Positions 27,314 to 36,478 of a stretch of DNA of 64,000 nt are shown here, piece after piece. The DNA lies in NCBI GenBank assembly GCA_002354335.1, contig DELI01000008.1, positions 1,451 to 65,450 of the forward strand, read 5' to 3'. How positions within the stretch are numbered: position 1 is the stretch's first letter; every line of letters starts with the position of its first letter. The DNA comes from Sphingobacterium sp. UBA2700 (GTDB lineage Bacteria; Bacteroidota; Bacteroidia; Sphingobacteriales; Sphingobacteriaceae). The translations under genes were made by a program, and so were the position numbers. Under the pieces are notes generated by a model, which saw only the letters and a program-made list of their open reading frames with translations, was not told the origin of the DNA and searched no databases.

Positions 27314-28546
27314 TTAGTTTTTGTTGATGTATAGCGTCCTGTTTCTTAGGTGGCATGGAATTCCTAACTTGTTAAGTGCGACGATGAGTTCTTCAATAGA
27401 AACATCGCTGGTAATCTCACCTTTAAGATCTACATGGGGAAGCGTTTCTTCTTGGAATATCACTTCTATGTTGTACCAGCGTTCAATCTGTTTCATTAAC
27501 TGAGCTATGCTGGCGCCGTCGAAACTAAAAAGTCCATCGACCCAAGCTTTTTCTACCGATGGATCTTCTAGCTTCTCAATTTTGAACTCATTGTTTTCTT
27601 TCGTTCGTAATGTAGCTCGTTCGCCCGGCTTTAAGATATGTTGATTCATTTTATAGCCATTAGGGGATGAAAAACGGAGAGATCCAGTTAATAGTGTGGT
27701 AGTTACAAGGTCATCCTCTAAATAAGACCTCACATTAAACGAAGTCCCTAAAACTTCAATTTGATTGTCGTTTGGAAGAAATACACGAAATGGATGTTTT
27801 TTATTTTTTGCGACATCGAAAAATACCTCTCCGGTAATCGATATATCTCTATTATGTTCAGCGTAGTTGCTTTGAAACGCTAGACTGCTCGAGGCATTCA
27901 GCCAAGCGACGGATCCATCGGGGAGTATCACTTTATATTGCCTGCCTCTTGGCGTGCTGATACGATGAATGTTGTTTTCTGTATAGTTTTCATTTGCTCT
28001 AGGGAATACTATCTGATTTTTTTGAAGTGTTGCAAAACTTCCATCCTCTAGTGCTATACGTTTGTTCTCCAAAGAATCCAATACGATTTGCCGTCCATCC
28101 GCTAGTGTTAATATTGCACCGTTGGTTCCGGGTTCAATTCTTTCATTCAGTGCTTTCGATGCTCTAGGCTCTTCAACAATAACAATAAAGTGATTCCAAG
28201 CATAATATGAAAGGCTGATGAAAAGTAAAAGAACAGCTGCGATTTTTAACCAATGTGCATATTTGGATGCCGAACCCTTCTTTTTTAGTGGGCGTACTTT
28301 TGGAGATAATCCAATCTCATTACAAATCCGCAAATATAGATCTTGCTTTATTTGCATACAATCAGATTGGAACATGTATATGGTTTCTTCAGCGAAAGAT
28401 TCGTTAGCATTTAAGTGGTTAAACCAATCCTTCCTTTCCGGAGACTCTTCCAACCATTGCAGTAATAATTCTTGTTCGGTCTCACTGAGATCCGATTGTA
28501 GAGATTTTATGATAAGTTTTGCGATGTCTTTATGTTGATACATCAT
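27314..28546 (-). CDS. FecR-family anti-sigma factor
   Basis: A 410-residue transmembrane anti-sigma factor. The N-terminal cytoplasmic helical domain (about 1-90) would bind the sigma factor. One TM (about 95-113) is followed by a periplasmic FecR domain (about 135-300, with ISTPRGRQYKVILPDGSVAW and the family's GEVFFDVAKNKKHPF) and a C-terminal DUF4974-type domain that meets the STN domain of the transporter. It relays occupancy of the neighbouring SusC to the ECF sigma factor. It lies about 100 bp after the sigma gene and 130 bp before susC. Confidence 0.93.
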   Translation of the reverse strand: MMYQHKDIAKLIIKSLQSDLSETEQELLLQWLEESPERKDWFNHLNANESFAEETIYMFQSDCMQIKQDLYLRICNEIGLSPKVRPLKKKGSASKYAHWLKIAAVLLLFISLSYYAWNHFIVIVEEPRASKALNERIEPGTNGAILTLADGRQIVLDSLENKRIALEDGSFATLQKNQIVFPRANENYTENNIHRISTPRGRQYKVILPDGSVAWLNASSSLAFQSNYAEHNRDISITGEVFFDVAKNKKHPFRVFLPNDNQIEVLGTSFNVRSYLEDDLVTTTLLTGSLRFSSPNGYKMNQHILKPGERATLRTKENNEFKIEKLEDPSVEKAWVDGLFSFDGASIAQLMKQIERWYNIEVIFQEETLPHVDLKGEITSDVSIEELIVALNKLGIPCHLRNRTLYINKN

Positions 28547-28643
28547 CTTGGTTATAATCTGAGTTTCTCAGTTAAGACAAGCGAGATCTAAAACATACCA
28601 TGGATTCAGCATTATTTTTTAAATTATGCTTCAATGGGCGATG

Positions 28644-29255
28644 TTAGTTTTTAGTGATGGAGGAAACGAAAAAGGATGGGCTGTTGAGAAGCAGTAGAAT
28701 GTAGGAGAGTATGCTATCTCCAAATATCGCTCTTAAACGTTGTAAGGCACTGTGCTTTTGGTTTCGCACGGTTTGAACGCTCAACTGTAGTCTTTGCGCA
28801 ATGCTAGCTGGTTTTATTCCGTCTCTATAAGTCAGAAGAAAAACTTCTCTCATTTTAGGAGGTAGGCTCTCTATTTCTAACCAAATTTGATTAATCAATT
28901 CAGCATGCATCAGTTCCATTTCATTTTGGGAACTTTGCAGTGTTTCTAACTCAATTAACAGTTTAGATTGATGTTCCGTTCGAACACTTGTGCGCTTTAA
29001 TACGTTTATACAACGATTCTTAACTGAAACATATAGGTAACTCTTCACGTCATCCAGATTGCCAAAGTCGCAACGTCTTTGCCATAAGCTGATGAATAGA
29101 TCGGCAAGGACATCTTGAGCGTCGACCTCACTTACATATTTTAGGGCGTAGATGGATAAAGGAATATAATACTGATCGTATATTCTTGAAAAAGCTGCTT
29201 CATTTCCATTTTGAAATTCCCGGAAAAGCAGATTTAGTTCATTCGGTAGAGTCAT
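28644..29255 (-). CDS. ECF RNA polymerase sigma factor (FecI-like)
   Basis: A 203-residue sigma-70 family ECF factor. Region 2 contains YALKYVSEVDAQDVLADLFISLWQRR. Region 4 contains LPPKMREVFLLTYRDGIKPASIAQRLQLSVQTVRNQKHSALQRLR, a helix-turn-helix that reads the -35 box. Linkage to FecR and an STN-containing SusC gives a complete cell-surface signalling unit that should switch on the SusCD operon when ligand is present. The C-terminal ~20 residues are hydrophobic (LSYILLLLNSPSFF), which is common in these Bacteroidota sigmas. Confidence 0.93.
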   Translation of the reverse strand: MTLPNELNLLFREFQNGNEAAFSRIYDQYYIPLSIYALKYVSEVDAQDVLADLFISLWQRRCDFGNLDDVKSYLYVSVKNRCINVLKRTSVRTEHQSKLLIELETLQSSQNEMELMHAELINQIWLEIESLPPKMREVFLLTYRDGIKPASIAQRLQLSVQTVRNQKHSALQRLRAIFGDSILSYILLLLNSPSFFVSSITKN

Positions 29256-29367
29256 TGTTTAAAGCCAAAGGCAGTTTACTTACATAATGCTTACCAAATG
29301 TATTAAAATATTAAATAATAAATAAAAATTTAACTAACAAATAGATGTAATTAGCGTAACTCTTACG

Positions 29368-31104
29368 TTACGCCAAAGACAACCATATATCTCCCAACGC
29401 GCGTTGTTCCGCTGTGGCATTCGGATTTCTCTCGATATAATAGGATACTCGATCACTAGCCTTCAAACTAACAGGGATTTCGCGAATTAATCCTTCACGC
29501 GCGATCATAATATTCAACGTATTTCCAATGGCTGAGCTGCTGATTGCAAGGTCTAACTCACGACCCTGTGGGTCGATTCTCGTGCCATTTACTGCTACGA
29601 TTTCATCGTCTACATTAAGCCCATCGTCCCAGGCCGAAGAGTAGCGATCAATATTCTTGATTACCGTTCTACCGTCGTGATGAGATACCTTAATTCCCAG
29701 ACTAGGAACAATATTCGCTTTATTTTGATCGATGAACTGATAGCCTACTAAGTTAAAGTAAGCATTATAGTCAAGCTCTTCACAAGTATGCGCTGCATCG
29801 AAAATTTGACCAAGGCTTGTGCCCGTTACTTCCTCTGCGAGCTTTCTGAATTCCGCTTCCTCAATCCCTCTGCCTTCAATTAGGTAAAACTGTTTGTAGG
29901 CCGCCTGCAATACCTGATCTAACCGCTTCTCCCCATTAGTTTGCGCGAGGATGCTGATATCGAGCATACATGCTAGCATAGCACCTTTATTATAATAGGA
30001 AATGCTTGAGTTTTGCGAATTCTCATCCGGTCGGTACTGCTTTATCCAGGTGTCGAAGCTTGATAATCCTACCGATTGCACGAGATGGCCAGGCTTATTC
30101 AATACCATATTGAACTCGCTTACTAAAGCCTGCAGGTAATCCACCTCATCTCTGAAGCCACATCTACGGGTAATAAGATTGTCATAGTACGCTGTAAAAC
30201 CTTCGAATATCCATAGAAGATGCGTGTAGTTCTCTTCGTCATAATTAAATGGTCCTAATGCTTTCGGACGCAAACGTTTCACGTGCCACAAGTGGAAATA
30301 TTCATGTGCCACAAGGCTCAAAAAGTTCGTGTATCCAATTGCATTGGAGTAAGCATTGCGTCCCGACGCTAAAACTGTCGAATTCAAATGTTCCAAGCCG
30401 CCGTGAGCACTTTGGTAGTTATGTGTAATAAATACGTATCGGTCATTTGGATTGGAACCCCATAGCTTCGTTTCCTCTTCCACGATTTTCTTAATGTCGT
30501 AAGACAGGATGTCCTTATCATAGCTTCCGACTCCAACCATCGCAAATTCGTGTGGTATACCCGCCGCTTCAAAACTCCACACATCCTGGTTGCCAATTTC
30601 TAATGGCGAATCAAAAAGGATATCAAAGTTCTCTGCGTAGAATGTATTTTCGGCCTTATCAACCTTTGGTAAACCTGTTGATATCTTCGACCAATAGCTT
30701 GGTAGATTTACATGGACAGTGGCGTCGTGATGAAGTTGCCCTGCGACATAAAAGAAAGTGCCTGCTGGGCTAAGGAATGCATGTTCAGCATCCACAAAAT
30801 TAGTACGAACAGACTTTTCAAAGCTATAGATGCGGTATTTGATCAGCACACTATCGCTTGGATTATCGATACGCCAGGTATTTTTGGATACTTTATAGAT
30901 TTTCAAATCCTCACCATTCTCTTTAATCGCGGAAACTTGCTCGATGTTCTTCGAGAATTCGCGTACAAGATAAGAGCCGGGAGTCCATACTGGCATTTTA
31001 ATATCTAGGAATGTATTGGCGAAACCTTGAATATGCATCTCCATTTCCACGTAATGGGCTTGTGGCTCAATGAAAGAGATTTGAAAATCGATACTACTGT
31101 TCAT
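29368..31104 (-). CDS. M61-family metallopeptidase with PDZ domain
   Basis: A 578-residue peptidase of the M61 (glycyl aminopeptidase-like) family. An N-terminal beta domain (MPVWTPGSYLVREFSKNI) comes first. The zinc-binding HEYFH lies near residue 265 in VAHEYFHLWHVKRLRP, followed by the conserved WIFEGFTAYYDNLITRR. A C-terminal PDZ domain (about 460-560) contains VDDEIVAVNG. No signal peptide is visible, so a cytoplasmic location is likely, although family members are also found in the periplasm. It stands alone between the ECF gene and the folate genes. Confidence 0.9.
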   Translation of the reverse strand: MNSSIDFQISFIEPQAHYVEMEMHIQGFANTFLDIKMPVWTPGSYLVREFSKNIEQVSAIKENGEDLKIYKVSKNTWRIDNPSDSVLIKYRIYSFEKSVRTNFVDAEHAFLSPAGTFFYVAGQLHHDATVHVNLPSYWSKISTGLPKVDKAENTFYAENFDILFDSPLEIGNQDVWSFEAAGIPHEFAMVGVGSYDKDILSYDIKKIVEEETKLWGSNPNDRYVFITHNYQSAHGGLEHLNSTVLASGRNAYSNAIGYTNFLSLVAHEYFHLWHVKRLRPKALGPFNYDEENYTHLLWIFEGFTAYYDNLITRRCGFRDEVDYLQALVSEFNMVLNKPGHLVQSVGLSSFDTWIKQYRPDENSQNSSISYYNKGAMLACMLDISILAQTNGEKRLDQVLQAAYKQFYLIEGRGIEEAEFRKLAEEVTGTSLGQIFDAAHTCEELDYNAYFNLVGYQFIDQNKANIVPSLGIKVSHHDGRTVIKNIDRYSSAWDDGLNVDDEIVAVNGTRIDPQGRELDLAISSSAIGNTLNIMIAREGLIREIPVSLKASDRVSYYIERNPNATAEQRALGDIWLSLA

Positions 31105-31149
31105 GCTTTTTTTATTTATGAGAAAAGGGAAGCTAGTTAAGCATTCCCT

Positions 31150-31653
31150 TTATTTTTTAATTCTGTTATAAACTTCGAAAGTGTAGTCAAACTGATGTTT
31201 TTCATCTTTTGAATGAGCTTCAGACGATACAAGCTCCCAATCTTCTGCTGGCAATACAGGGAAGTAGGCATCCGCATCATCAAATTCAGTATGCACACGC
31301 GTTAGAAGAACTTTAGATGCGAAGGGAAGCGCCTGTTGATAGATTTGGGCACCACCAATGATGAAGACTTCTCGCTCGTCTCGGCAATAAGTCATGACCT
31401 CCTGCAAGCTGTTTGCAACATCTACATCCTCAGCCTGAAAAGTTGGCTGTCGTGTAATAACGATGTTTCTACGCCCCGGAAGAGCTTTGCCAATAGATTC
31501 AAAGGTTTTTCTACCCATAACAATGGAGTGATCCATTGTGTTGTTTTTAAAATATTTAAAGTCGTTCGGAAGGTGCCATAACATTCGGTTGTTCTTTCCT
31601 ATGGCATTGTTTTCCGACGCTGCAACGATTAATGTGAATGTTGGATAACTCAT
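31150..31653 (-). CDS. folA: Dihydrofolate reductase
   Basis: A 167-residue enzyme reducing dihydrofolate to tetrahydrofolate with NADPH. Visible motifs are the N-terminal LIVAASENNAIGKNNRMLWHLPND (Met20-loop region with the LPxD substrate acid), MGRKTFESIGKALPGR (NADPH binding) and EVFIIGGAQIYQQALP. It follows thyA by 17 bp on the same strand. The coupling is logical, because thymidylate synthase produces the dihydrofolate that this enzyme recycles. Confidence 0.97.
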   Translation of the reverse strand: MSYPTFTLIVAASENNAIGKNNRMLWHLPNDFKYFKNNTMDHSIVMGRKTFESIGKALPGRRNIVITRQPTFQAEDVDVANSLQEVMTYCRDEREVFIIGGAQIYQQALPFASKVLLTRVHTEFDDADAYFPVLPAEDWELVSSEAHSKDEKHQFDYTFEVYNRIKK

Positions 31654-31670
31654 GTAATGATTTAATAAGA

Positions 31671-32492
31671 TTATACGGCAACAGGTGCTTTAATATGCGG
31701 ATGGAATTCGTAGTCTACCAATTCAAAATCCGAAAATTTGAAATCAAAGATATCTTTTACATCCGGGTTGATAATCATTTTCGGAAGTGGTTTCGGATCT
31801 CTGGATAGCTGTAATTCCGTCTGCTCGAAGTGATTGCTATAAATATGGGCATCGCCTAGCGTATGTACAAACTCAGCGGCTTCCATGTCGCAAACCTGAG
31901 CAACCATCATGGTCAATAGCGCATAGGATGCGATATTGAAAGGTACTCCTAAGAAGATATCAGCACTGCGTTGGTATAGTTGGCAAGATAGCTGCGGCTT
32001 ATGAATCCCTTTTTCAGGTTCTGCCGGAGCAACATAAAATTGAAAAAAGGCATGACATGGAGGTAAAGCCATGTTTTCGACCTCAGCAACATTCCATGCT
32101 GAAACAATAATGCGTCTGGAATCAGGAGTATTTTTTAATTGATTGATCACTTGTGTGATTTGATCGATGTGGCCCCCATCAGGTTTAGGCCAGGAACGCC
32201 ATTGCGACCCATAAACAGGACCCAGATTGCCATTTTCGTCAGCCCATTCGTCCCAAATACTCACACCGTTCTCTTTCAAATATTGAATATTGGTTTCCCC
32301 TTTCAGGAACCAGATTAATTCATGAATGATGGAGCGTAGGTGTAGCTTCTTGGTTGTTACCAACGGAAACCCTTCCTTCAGGTTGAAACGCATCTGATAT
32401 CCAAAAACACTTTTCGTTCCGGTGCCTGTTCTATCGGTCTTAACAACACCATTTTGATAAACATGCTCCAATAACTCCAAATACTGTCTCAT
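31671..32492 (-). CDS. thyA: Thymidylate synthase
   Basis: A 273-residue ThyA that methylates dUMP to dTMP with methylene-tetrahydrofolate. The catalytic Cys lies in [12 protein letters not shown], and the dUMP-binding signature is [23 protein letters not shown]. The beginning [26 protein letters not shown] and the C-terminus IKAPVAV are canonical. It is first of the thyA-folA pair. A possible -7 box TATCTTCG lies on the minus strand at 32519-32526, immediately beside repeat family C. Confidence 0.97.
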   Translation of the reverse strand: MRQYLELLEHVYQNGVVKTDRTGTGTKSVFGYQMRFNLKEGFPLVTTKKLHLRSIIHELIWFLKGETNIQYLKENGVSIWDEWADENGNLGPVYGSQWRSWPKPDGGHIDQITQVINQLKNTPDSRRIIVSAWNVAEVENMALPPCHAFFQFYVAPAEPEKGIHKPQLSCQLYQRSADIFLGVPFNIASYALLTMMVAQVCDMEAAEFVHTLGDAHIYSNHFEQTELQLSRDPKPLPKMIINPDVKDIFDFKFSDFELVDYEFHPHIKAPVAV

Positions 32493-32533
32493 AGCTCGGT
32501 TTCCTTTTATATTAGCTACGAAGATACCGTTTT

Positions 32534-32610
32534 TTTCTGAAAGTGCGAGCTTTCATTGGCCATCAAGAACTTTCATTTCTATTGAAATTTAAAAGAAAAG
32601 ATGAAAGTTT
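32534..32610. repeat. Intergenic repeat family C, copy 1
   Basis: Begins TTTCTGAAAGTG and contains a small hairpin (GAAAG...CTTTC), the block CATTGGCCATCAAG and a long-range stem AACTTTCAT/ATGAAAGTT. Copy 2 follows immediately; copy 3 is at 47424-47502. The loop between the long arms has diverged in this copy. Confidence 0.7.
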
Positions 32611-32689
32611 TTTCTGAAAGTGTAAGCTTTCATTGGCCATCAAGAACTTTCATTCCTGCTGCTGTTTCAATAGAAACATGAAAGTTTTT
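32611..32689. repeat. Intergenic repeat family C, copy 2
   Basis: Tandem with copy 1. The outer stem AACTTTCAT/ATGAAAGTT encloses an inner perfect stem GTTTC-AATA-GAAAC, so the 3' half folds as a nested hairpin. The 5' half repeats GAAAG-TGTAAG-CTTTC and the CATTGGCCATCAAG block. Confidence 0.75.
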
Positions 32690-32743
32690 AAATCATCAGA
32701 GTATCAGATTTTATCATCAACTCACATTTTGCGTCTTTTTGTG

Positions 32744-32751
32744 TATTTTTG
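32744..32751 (+). promoter_or_regulatory. -7 box of mtaB
   Basis: TATTTTTG fits TAnnTTTG and lies 9 bp before the ATG at 32761, so the transcript would be nearly leaderless. This excludes the upstream TTG at 32749, which is part of the box, as a start codon. No good -33 element is present. Confidence 0.45.
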
Positions 32752-32760
32752 CAAAATATC

Positions 32761-34080
32761 ATGGGAAAAAAAGTTGCTTTCTATACACTGGGCTGTAAGC
32801 TGAATTTTTCAGAAACATCGTCCATCGGTCGAATCTTCAAGGATGCAGGCTACGAGACTACGCCATTTAATAGTCAAGCGGACGTGTATGTCATCAATAC
32901 ATGTTCGGTAACGGATCATGCAGACCGTAAGTGTAGAAAGGTTGTTAAAGAAGCATTAAAATACTCGCCAAACGCCTATATCACAATTGTAGGCTGCTAT
33001 GCGCAATTGAAACCGAAGGAAATCTCCGATATTCCCGGTGTGGATATGGTATTAGGTGCGGCAGAGAAATTCAATATTCTAGAGCATATTAATGACCTGA
33101 CGAAGAACGAAAAGGCAGTTGTGCACAATGCCCCAATTGATGAAACCAACCAATTTGTTTCGGCATTCTCGATAGGTGACAGAACGCGTACCTTCCTGAA
33201 AGTTCAAGACGGTTGCGACTATTCTTGTACCTTCTGTACTATTCCATTGGCTCGTGGCGCTAGTCGCTCAGGCAAGATCGAAGATATCGTCAAGCAGGCG
33301 GAAGAAATAGCTGCGTCCGGGGTTAAAGAAATCGTGCTAACAGGCGTCAATATTGGCGACTTTGGTGTCCGCGATGGCAAGCGTCAGGATCGTTTCGTCG
33401 ATCTAGTAAAAGCATTAGACGAGGTGGAAGGCATCGACAGAATTCGTATATCCTCTATCGAACCTAACTTATTGACGAATGAGATCATCGAATTTGTCGC
33501 TCAATCGAAGCGCTTCGTTCCACATTTCCATATGCCATTGCAATCTGGAAACAACGCGGTGTTAGCGAAGATGCGACGTCGCTATAAGCGTGAGCTCTAC
33601 AATGAGCGCGTAGCAAAGATTAAGTCTTTGATGCCTGATTGCTGCATAGGGGTAGACGTAATTGTCGGTTTCCCAGGCGAAACGCGCGAGGATTTCATCG
33701 ATACGTATAACTTTCTGAATGAAATGGATATCTCTTATCTCCATGTTTTCACGTATTCAGAACGAGAGAACACCATTGCTGCGCAGATGAAAGGTGCTGT
33801 ACCTGGCGCACAGCGTAGCGACCGAAGTAAGATGTTACATATCTTATCTGAGAAAAAACGTCGTGCATTCTACGAGTCTCAGCTTGGTAAGACCGATATG
33901 GTGCTATTTGAAGGTGATGAGAAAGACGGTTATATGCATGCTTTCTCGAGAAACTATGTGAAAGTGCGTACGCCTTATGACCCCTTATTGGTCAATGAAG
34001 TTGTGCCTGTCAAGTTTATCAGCATCGCAGAAAACGGGGATGTAGATATCGAAGAAATCCCAGAACTATTGCTGCATTAA
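32761..34080 (+). CDS. mtaB: tRNA t6A37 methylthiotransferase MtaB
   Basis: A 439-residue radical-SAM enzyme that converts t6A37 to ms2t6A37 in tRNAs reading ANN codons. The UPF0004 N-terminal domain (FYTLGCKLNFSETS, VINTCSVTDHADRKCRK, VGCYAQLKP) has three Cys for the auxiliary cluster. The radical-SAM motif CDYSCTFCTIP lies near residue 150, and a C-terminal TRAM-like segment follows. KLNFSE near the start favours MtaB over MiaB. A near-leaderless promoter supports the ATG at 32761. It ends at a shared terminator. Confidence 0.93.
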   Translation: MGKKVAFYTLGCKLNFSETSSIGRIFKDAGYETTPFNSQADVYVINTCSVTDHADRKCRKVVKEALKYSPNAYITIVGCYAQLKPKEISDIPGVDMVLGAAEKFNILEHINDLTKNEKAVVHNAPIDETNQFVSAFSIGDRTRTFLKVQDGCDYSCTFCTIPLARGASRSGKIEDIVKQAEEIAASGVKEIVLTGVNIGDFGVRDGKRQDRFVDLVKALDEVEGIDRIRISSIEPNLLTNEIIEFVAQSKRFVPHFHMPLQSGNNAVLAKMRRRYKRELYNERVAKIKSLMPDCCIGVDVIVGFPGETREDFIDTYNFLNEMDISYLHVFTYSERENTIAAQMKGAVPGAQRSDRSKMLHILSEKKRRAFYESQLGKTDMVLFEGDEKDGYMHAFSRNYVKVRTPYDPLLVNEVVPVKFISIAENGDVDIEEIPELLLH

Positions 34081-34097
34081 GAAATTAAGACATATAA

Positions 34098-34128
34098 AAA
34101 AAGGCGATCAAATTCTGATCGCCTTTTT
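34098..34128. terminator. Bidirectional terminator between mtaB and the phosphate transporter
   Basis: Stem GGCGATCA/TGATCGCC extended by A5/T5, with an AATTC loop. T-runs on both strands serve the convergent genes. Confidence 0.85.
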
Positions 34129-34140
34129 CATTTCAACGCT

Positions 34141-36411
34141 TTATTGCTGATTCCGTCTACGGAAGGAAGCAAATTCCTTATGAAGTCTCAATAATTTATA
34201 AGTCGAACTGAGAAGCTCGTTTGTTTCTAAAAGTATGGAGAAGTATAATCTACTGTTTTTAGGGCTGCTCTCCGATGTTCTGATTCGGTCGATTTGCTTG
34301 TCCAGCAAGTTGTTGATGTACTCTTGAATATCTTCTCTCGCATCAATCAAGGAGTCTATCTTGCTGAAATCTTGACGCTTATAGGCCATGTTGATCTTCG
34401 AGAACCAATCTCCTAAACGTTCAACCACATATTTCAAATCTTTAGCCTGACTGATTCTTAGCGTTTTATGATTGTTATCCACATGGTTTAGCGCGTTCGA
34501 GTTGATGACCGCTACATTCTCAATCATATCTTGAAGATAACCAAGCGAAATAATGTAATAGCGACTTCCTTTAACCGAACTATCGTCTAGATTACGGATA
34601 AAATTATACATGGAATTATTCGTCGAATTCAGATCATTCATCAACTTCTTGACCAACTTCTTGTTCATGCTGAGGGCCTCGAGATCTTCTTTGATCAGCG
34701 AGTCGATCGCATCTTTATAGAAGATGTTCGCTTTCGAGAACGTCTCTGAAATCTGATTCGCACTGGTTTCCATCACTTGTTGAAGTGATAGGATATCTGA
34801 TTTGTCCAAGTTAAGCTCTTGCAGTGCTTTAGCCTTGATTTTCTTATCGTGACTTTTTGCGTTGCGGTACAATAGCAATGCTAACACCACTAAAGCGATT
34901 ACCAACGTCACGATGCCGCCAACTTTTAAGAAGTAGGCAATAACGAAGGCACCGGCAAAGGCGCAACCTGCCGTTACAAACCAACCGCCAATAACATGGA
35001 ACACGCCCGAAACGCGATATACAGCGCTCTCACGACCCCAAGCGCGATCCGCAAATGCCGTACCCATGGCCACCATAAACGTTACGTAGGTAGTGGATAA
35101 AGGTAACTTCATGGAAGTTCCTAATGCGATAAGACTACTCGCAACCATCAGGTTGACCGAAGCACGAATCATATCAAACATCGGCTCGTCTTTACTTTTT
35201 GGCTTTTTCTGGCCAACAGCAATCATTGGTGTTTCAAATTTCTTGTCAATGTTCGATTGCAACGTCTTTGGCATAACGTAAGTTAGCACCGAACCCATGC
35301 GGATAAAGCCGCGTACAATCGTTCTGGAAAGAAAGTTAGATTCGAACTTTTCATTTCCATCGCCTTGGCTCGACAAGCTCATCTCTGTTTCGATCACCGT
35401 CTTTGCTTTCTTTGAAGTCCATAGCGTAATCACCATCACAATCCCTGCCGCAAGAAGTATCCATAACGGAGCAACGATTTCTGAGGATGCTAATGCGTCC
35501 ATCGTAAAAGTATCAGGATTGGCTCCCGGTACACTTTGGAATATTTCAATAGACTGTATAGCAGCAACTGGAACACCGATAAAGTTAACCAGGTCGTTTC
35601 CCGCAAATGAAAGCGCTAATGCGAATGTTCCGATACCAATAATGACTTTCAGGATGTTGATGCCTAATTGGGTGATAATAAAGCTGATGATGGTACAAAC
35701 CACAAAGCTACCGCCTAAAAGCAACAACTCATGCGTTTTGATCCAGTTTTTGACGTCCGAGCCTAAGAAAGACACCTCTTTCAATCCTTTAATCAGAATG
35801 AAATAACTGATCGCAGCCATAGCGATCCCGCCAAATACCACACCCACAGTCTTTAGTTTCTTCTCAAATTGGAAGGTGAAAAGCACTCTGGAAATGTATT
35901 GCACCAGCATACCGATGCTGAAGGAAATGACCACCGAAAGAAGGATACTGTAGACAATTTCGGAGGCTTTCTCGGTATTGATATAGGATGAAAGGGTAGA
36001 CCAGCTACCGTCGGTCATCAAGATTTTAAAAACGGCTAAACTGATCGCGGCACCCAATAATTCGAATACAATAGAAACCGTGGTCGATGTTGGGAGGCCG
36101 AAATAATTAAAAATATCCAACAGAATAATGTCGGTTATCATGACCGCTAGAAATATAGCGATGACATCGTCGAAAGTAAATTTACTGGGGACATAGATAC
36201 CGCTTCGCGCAATCTCCATCATCCCGCTAGAAAATACCGATCCAATGAGAATACCTAAACTGGCAATAATCATAATGGTCTTGAAAGGGATTGCTTTCGA
36301 ACCAATCGCCGAGTTAAGGAAGTTTACAGCGTCATTACTGACACCAACCATTAAATCAATAATTGCTAGGACGGCAAGGGTAATAAGAACTAGGTAAAGA
36401 TAGTTTTCCAT
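34141..36411 (-). CDS. PiT-family inorganic phosphate transporter with PhoU-like C-terminus
   Basis: A 756-residue transporter. The N-terminal ~500 residues are the PiT permease duplicated in two halves, with GVSNDAVNFLNSAIGS (residues ~23-38) and, in the second half, SLIALGTSMKLPLSTTYVTFM. The C-terminal ~220 residues (about 535-750) are soluble, helical and PhoU-like. PiT proteins co-transport phosphate with H+ or Na+ at low affinity. The PhoU-like tail probably regulates transport, which would explain the lack of a separate phoU beside it. It is monocistronic with the bidirectional terminator at 34098-34128. Confidence 0.9.
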   Translation of the reverse strand: MENYLYLVLITLAVLAIIDLMVGVSNDAVNFLNSAIGSKAIPFKTIMIIASLGILIGSVFSSGMMEIARSGIYVPSKFTFDDVIAIFLAVMITDIILLDIFNYFGLPTSTTVSIVFELLGAAISLAVFKILMTDGSWSTLSSYINTEKASEIVYSILLSVVISFSIGMLVQYISRVLFTFQFEKKLKTVGVVFGGIAMAAISYFILIKGLKEVSFLGSDVKNWIKTHELLLLGGSFVVCTIISFIITQLGINILKVIIGIGTFALALSFAGNDLVNFIGVPVAAIQSIEIFQSVPGANPDTFTMDALASSEIVAPLWILLAAGIVMVITLWTSKKAKTVIETEMSLSSQGDGNEKFESNFLSRTIVRGFIRMGSVLTYVMPKTLQSNIDKKFETPMIAVGQKKPKSKDEPMFDMIRASVNLMVASSLIALGTSMKLPLSTTYVTFMVAMGTAFADRAWGRESAVYRVSGVFHVIGGWFVTAGCAFAGAFVIAYFLKVGGIVTLVIALVVLALLLYRNAKSHDKKIKAKALQELNLDKSDILSLQQVMETSANQISETFSKANIFYKDAIDSLIKEDLEALSMNKKLVKKLMNDLNSTNNSMYNFIRNLDDSSVKGSRYYIISLGYLQDMIENVAVINSNALNHVDNNHKTLRISQAKDLKYVVERLGDWFSKINMAYKRQDFSKIDSLIDAREDIQEYINNLLDKQIDRIRTSESSPKNSRLYFSILLETNELLSSTYKLLRLHKEFASFRRRNQQ

Positions 36412-36478
36412 AAGACATTATCTGTTGATACTGTTGTTCGGATTTGTGTGAATTGAAATAAATAAATTCACGAAATTA

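Noticed and set aside
32534..32689. Tandem family C copies as a CRISPR array
   Set aside because: Only two adjacent units of ~78 bp with no spacers between them, a third solitary copy far away, and no cas genes.
35370..35381. REP core TCGACAAGCTCA in the phosphate transporter gene
   Set aside because: Only 12 bases match and no palindrome is present; it encodes ordinary serine-rich sequence.
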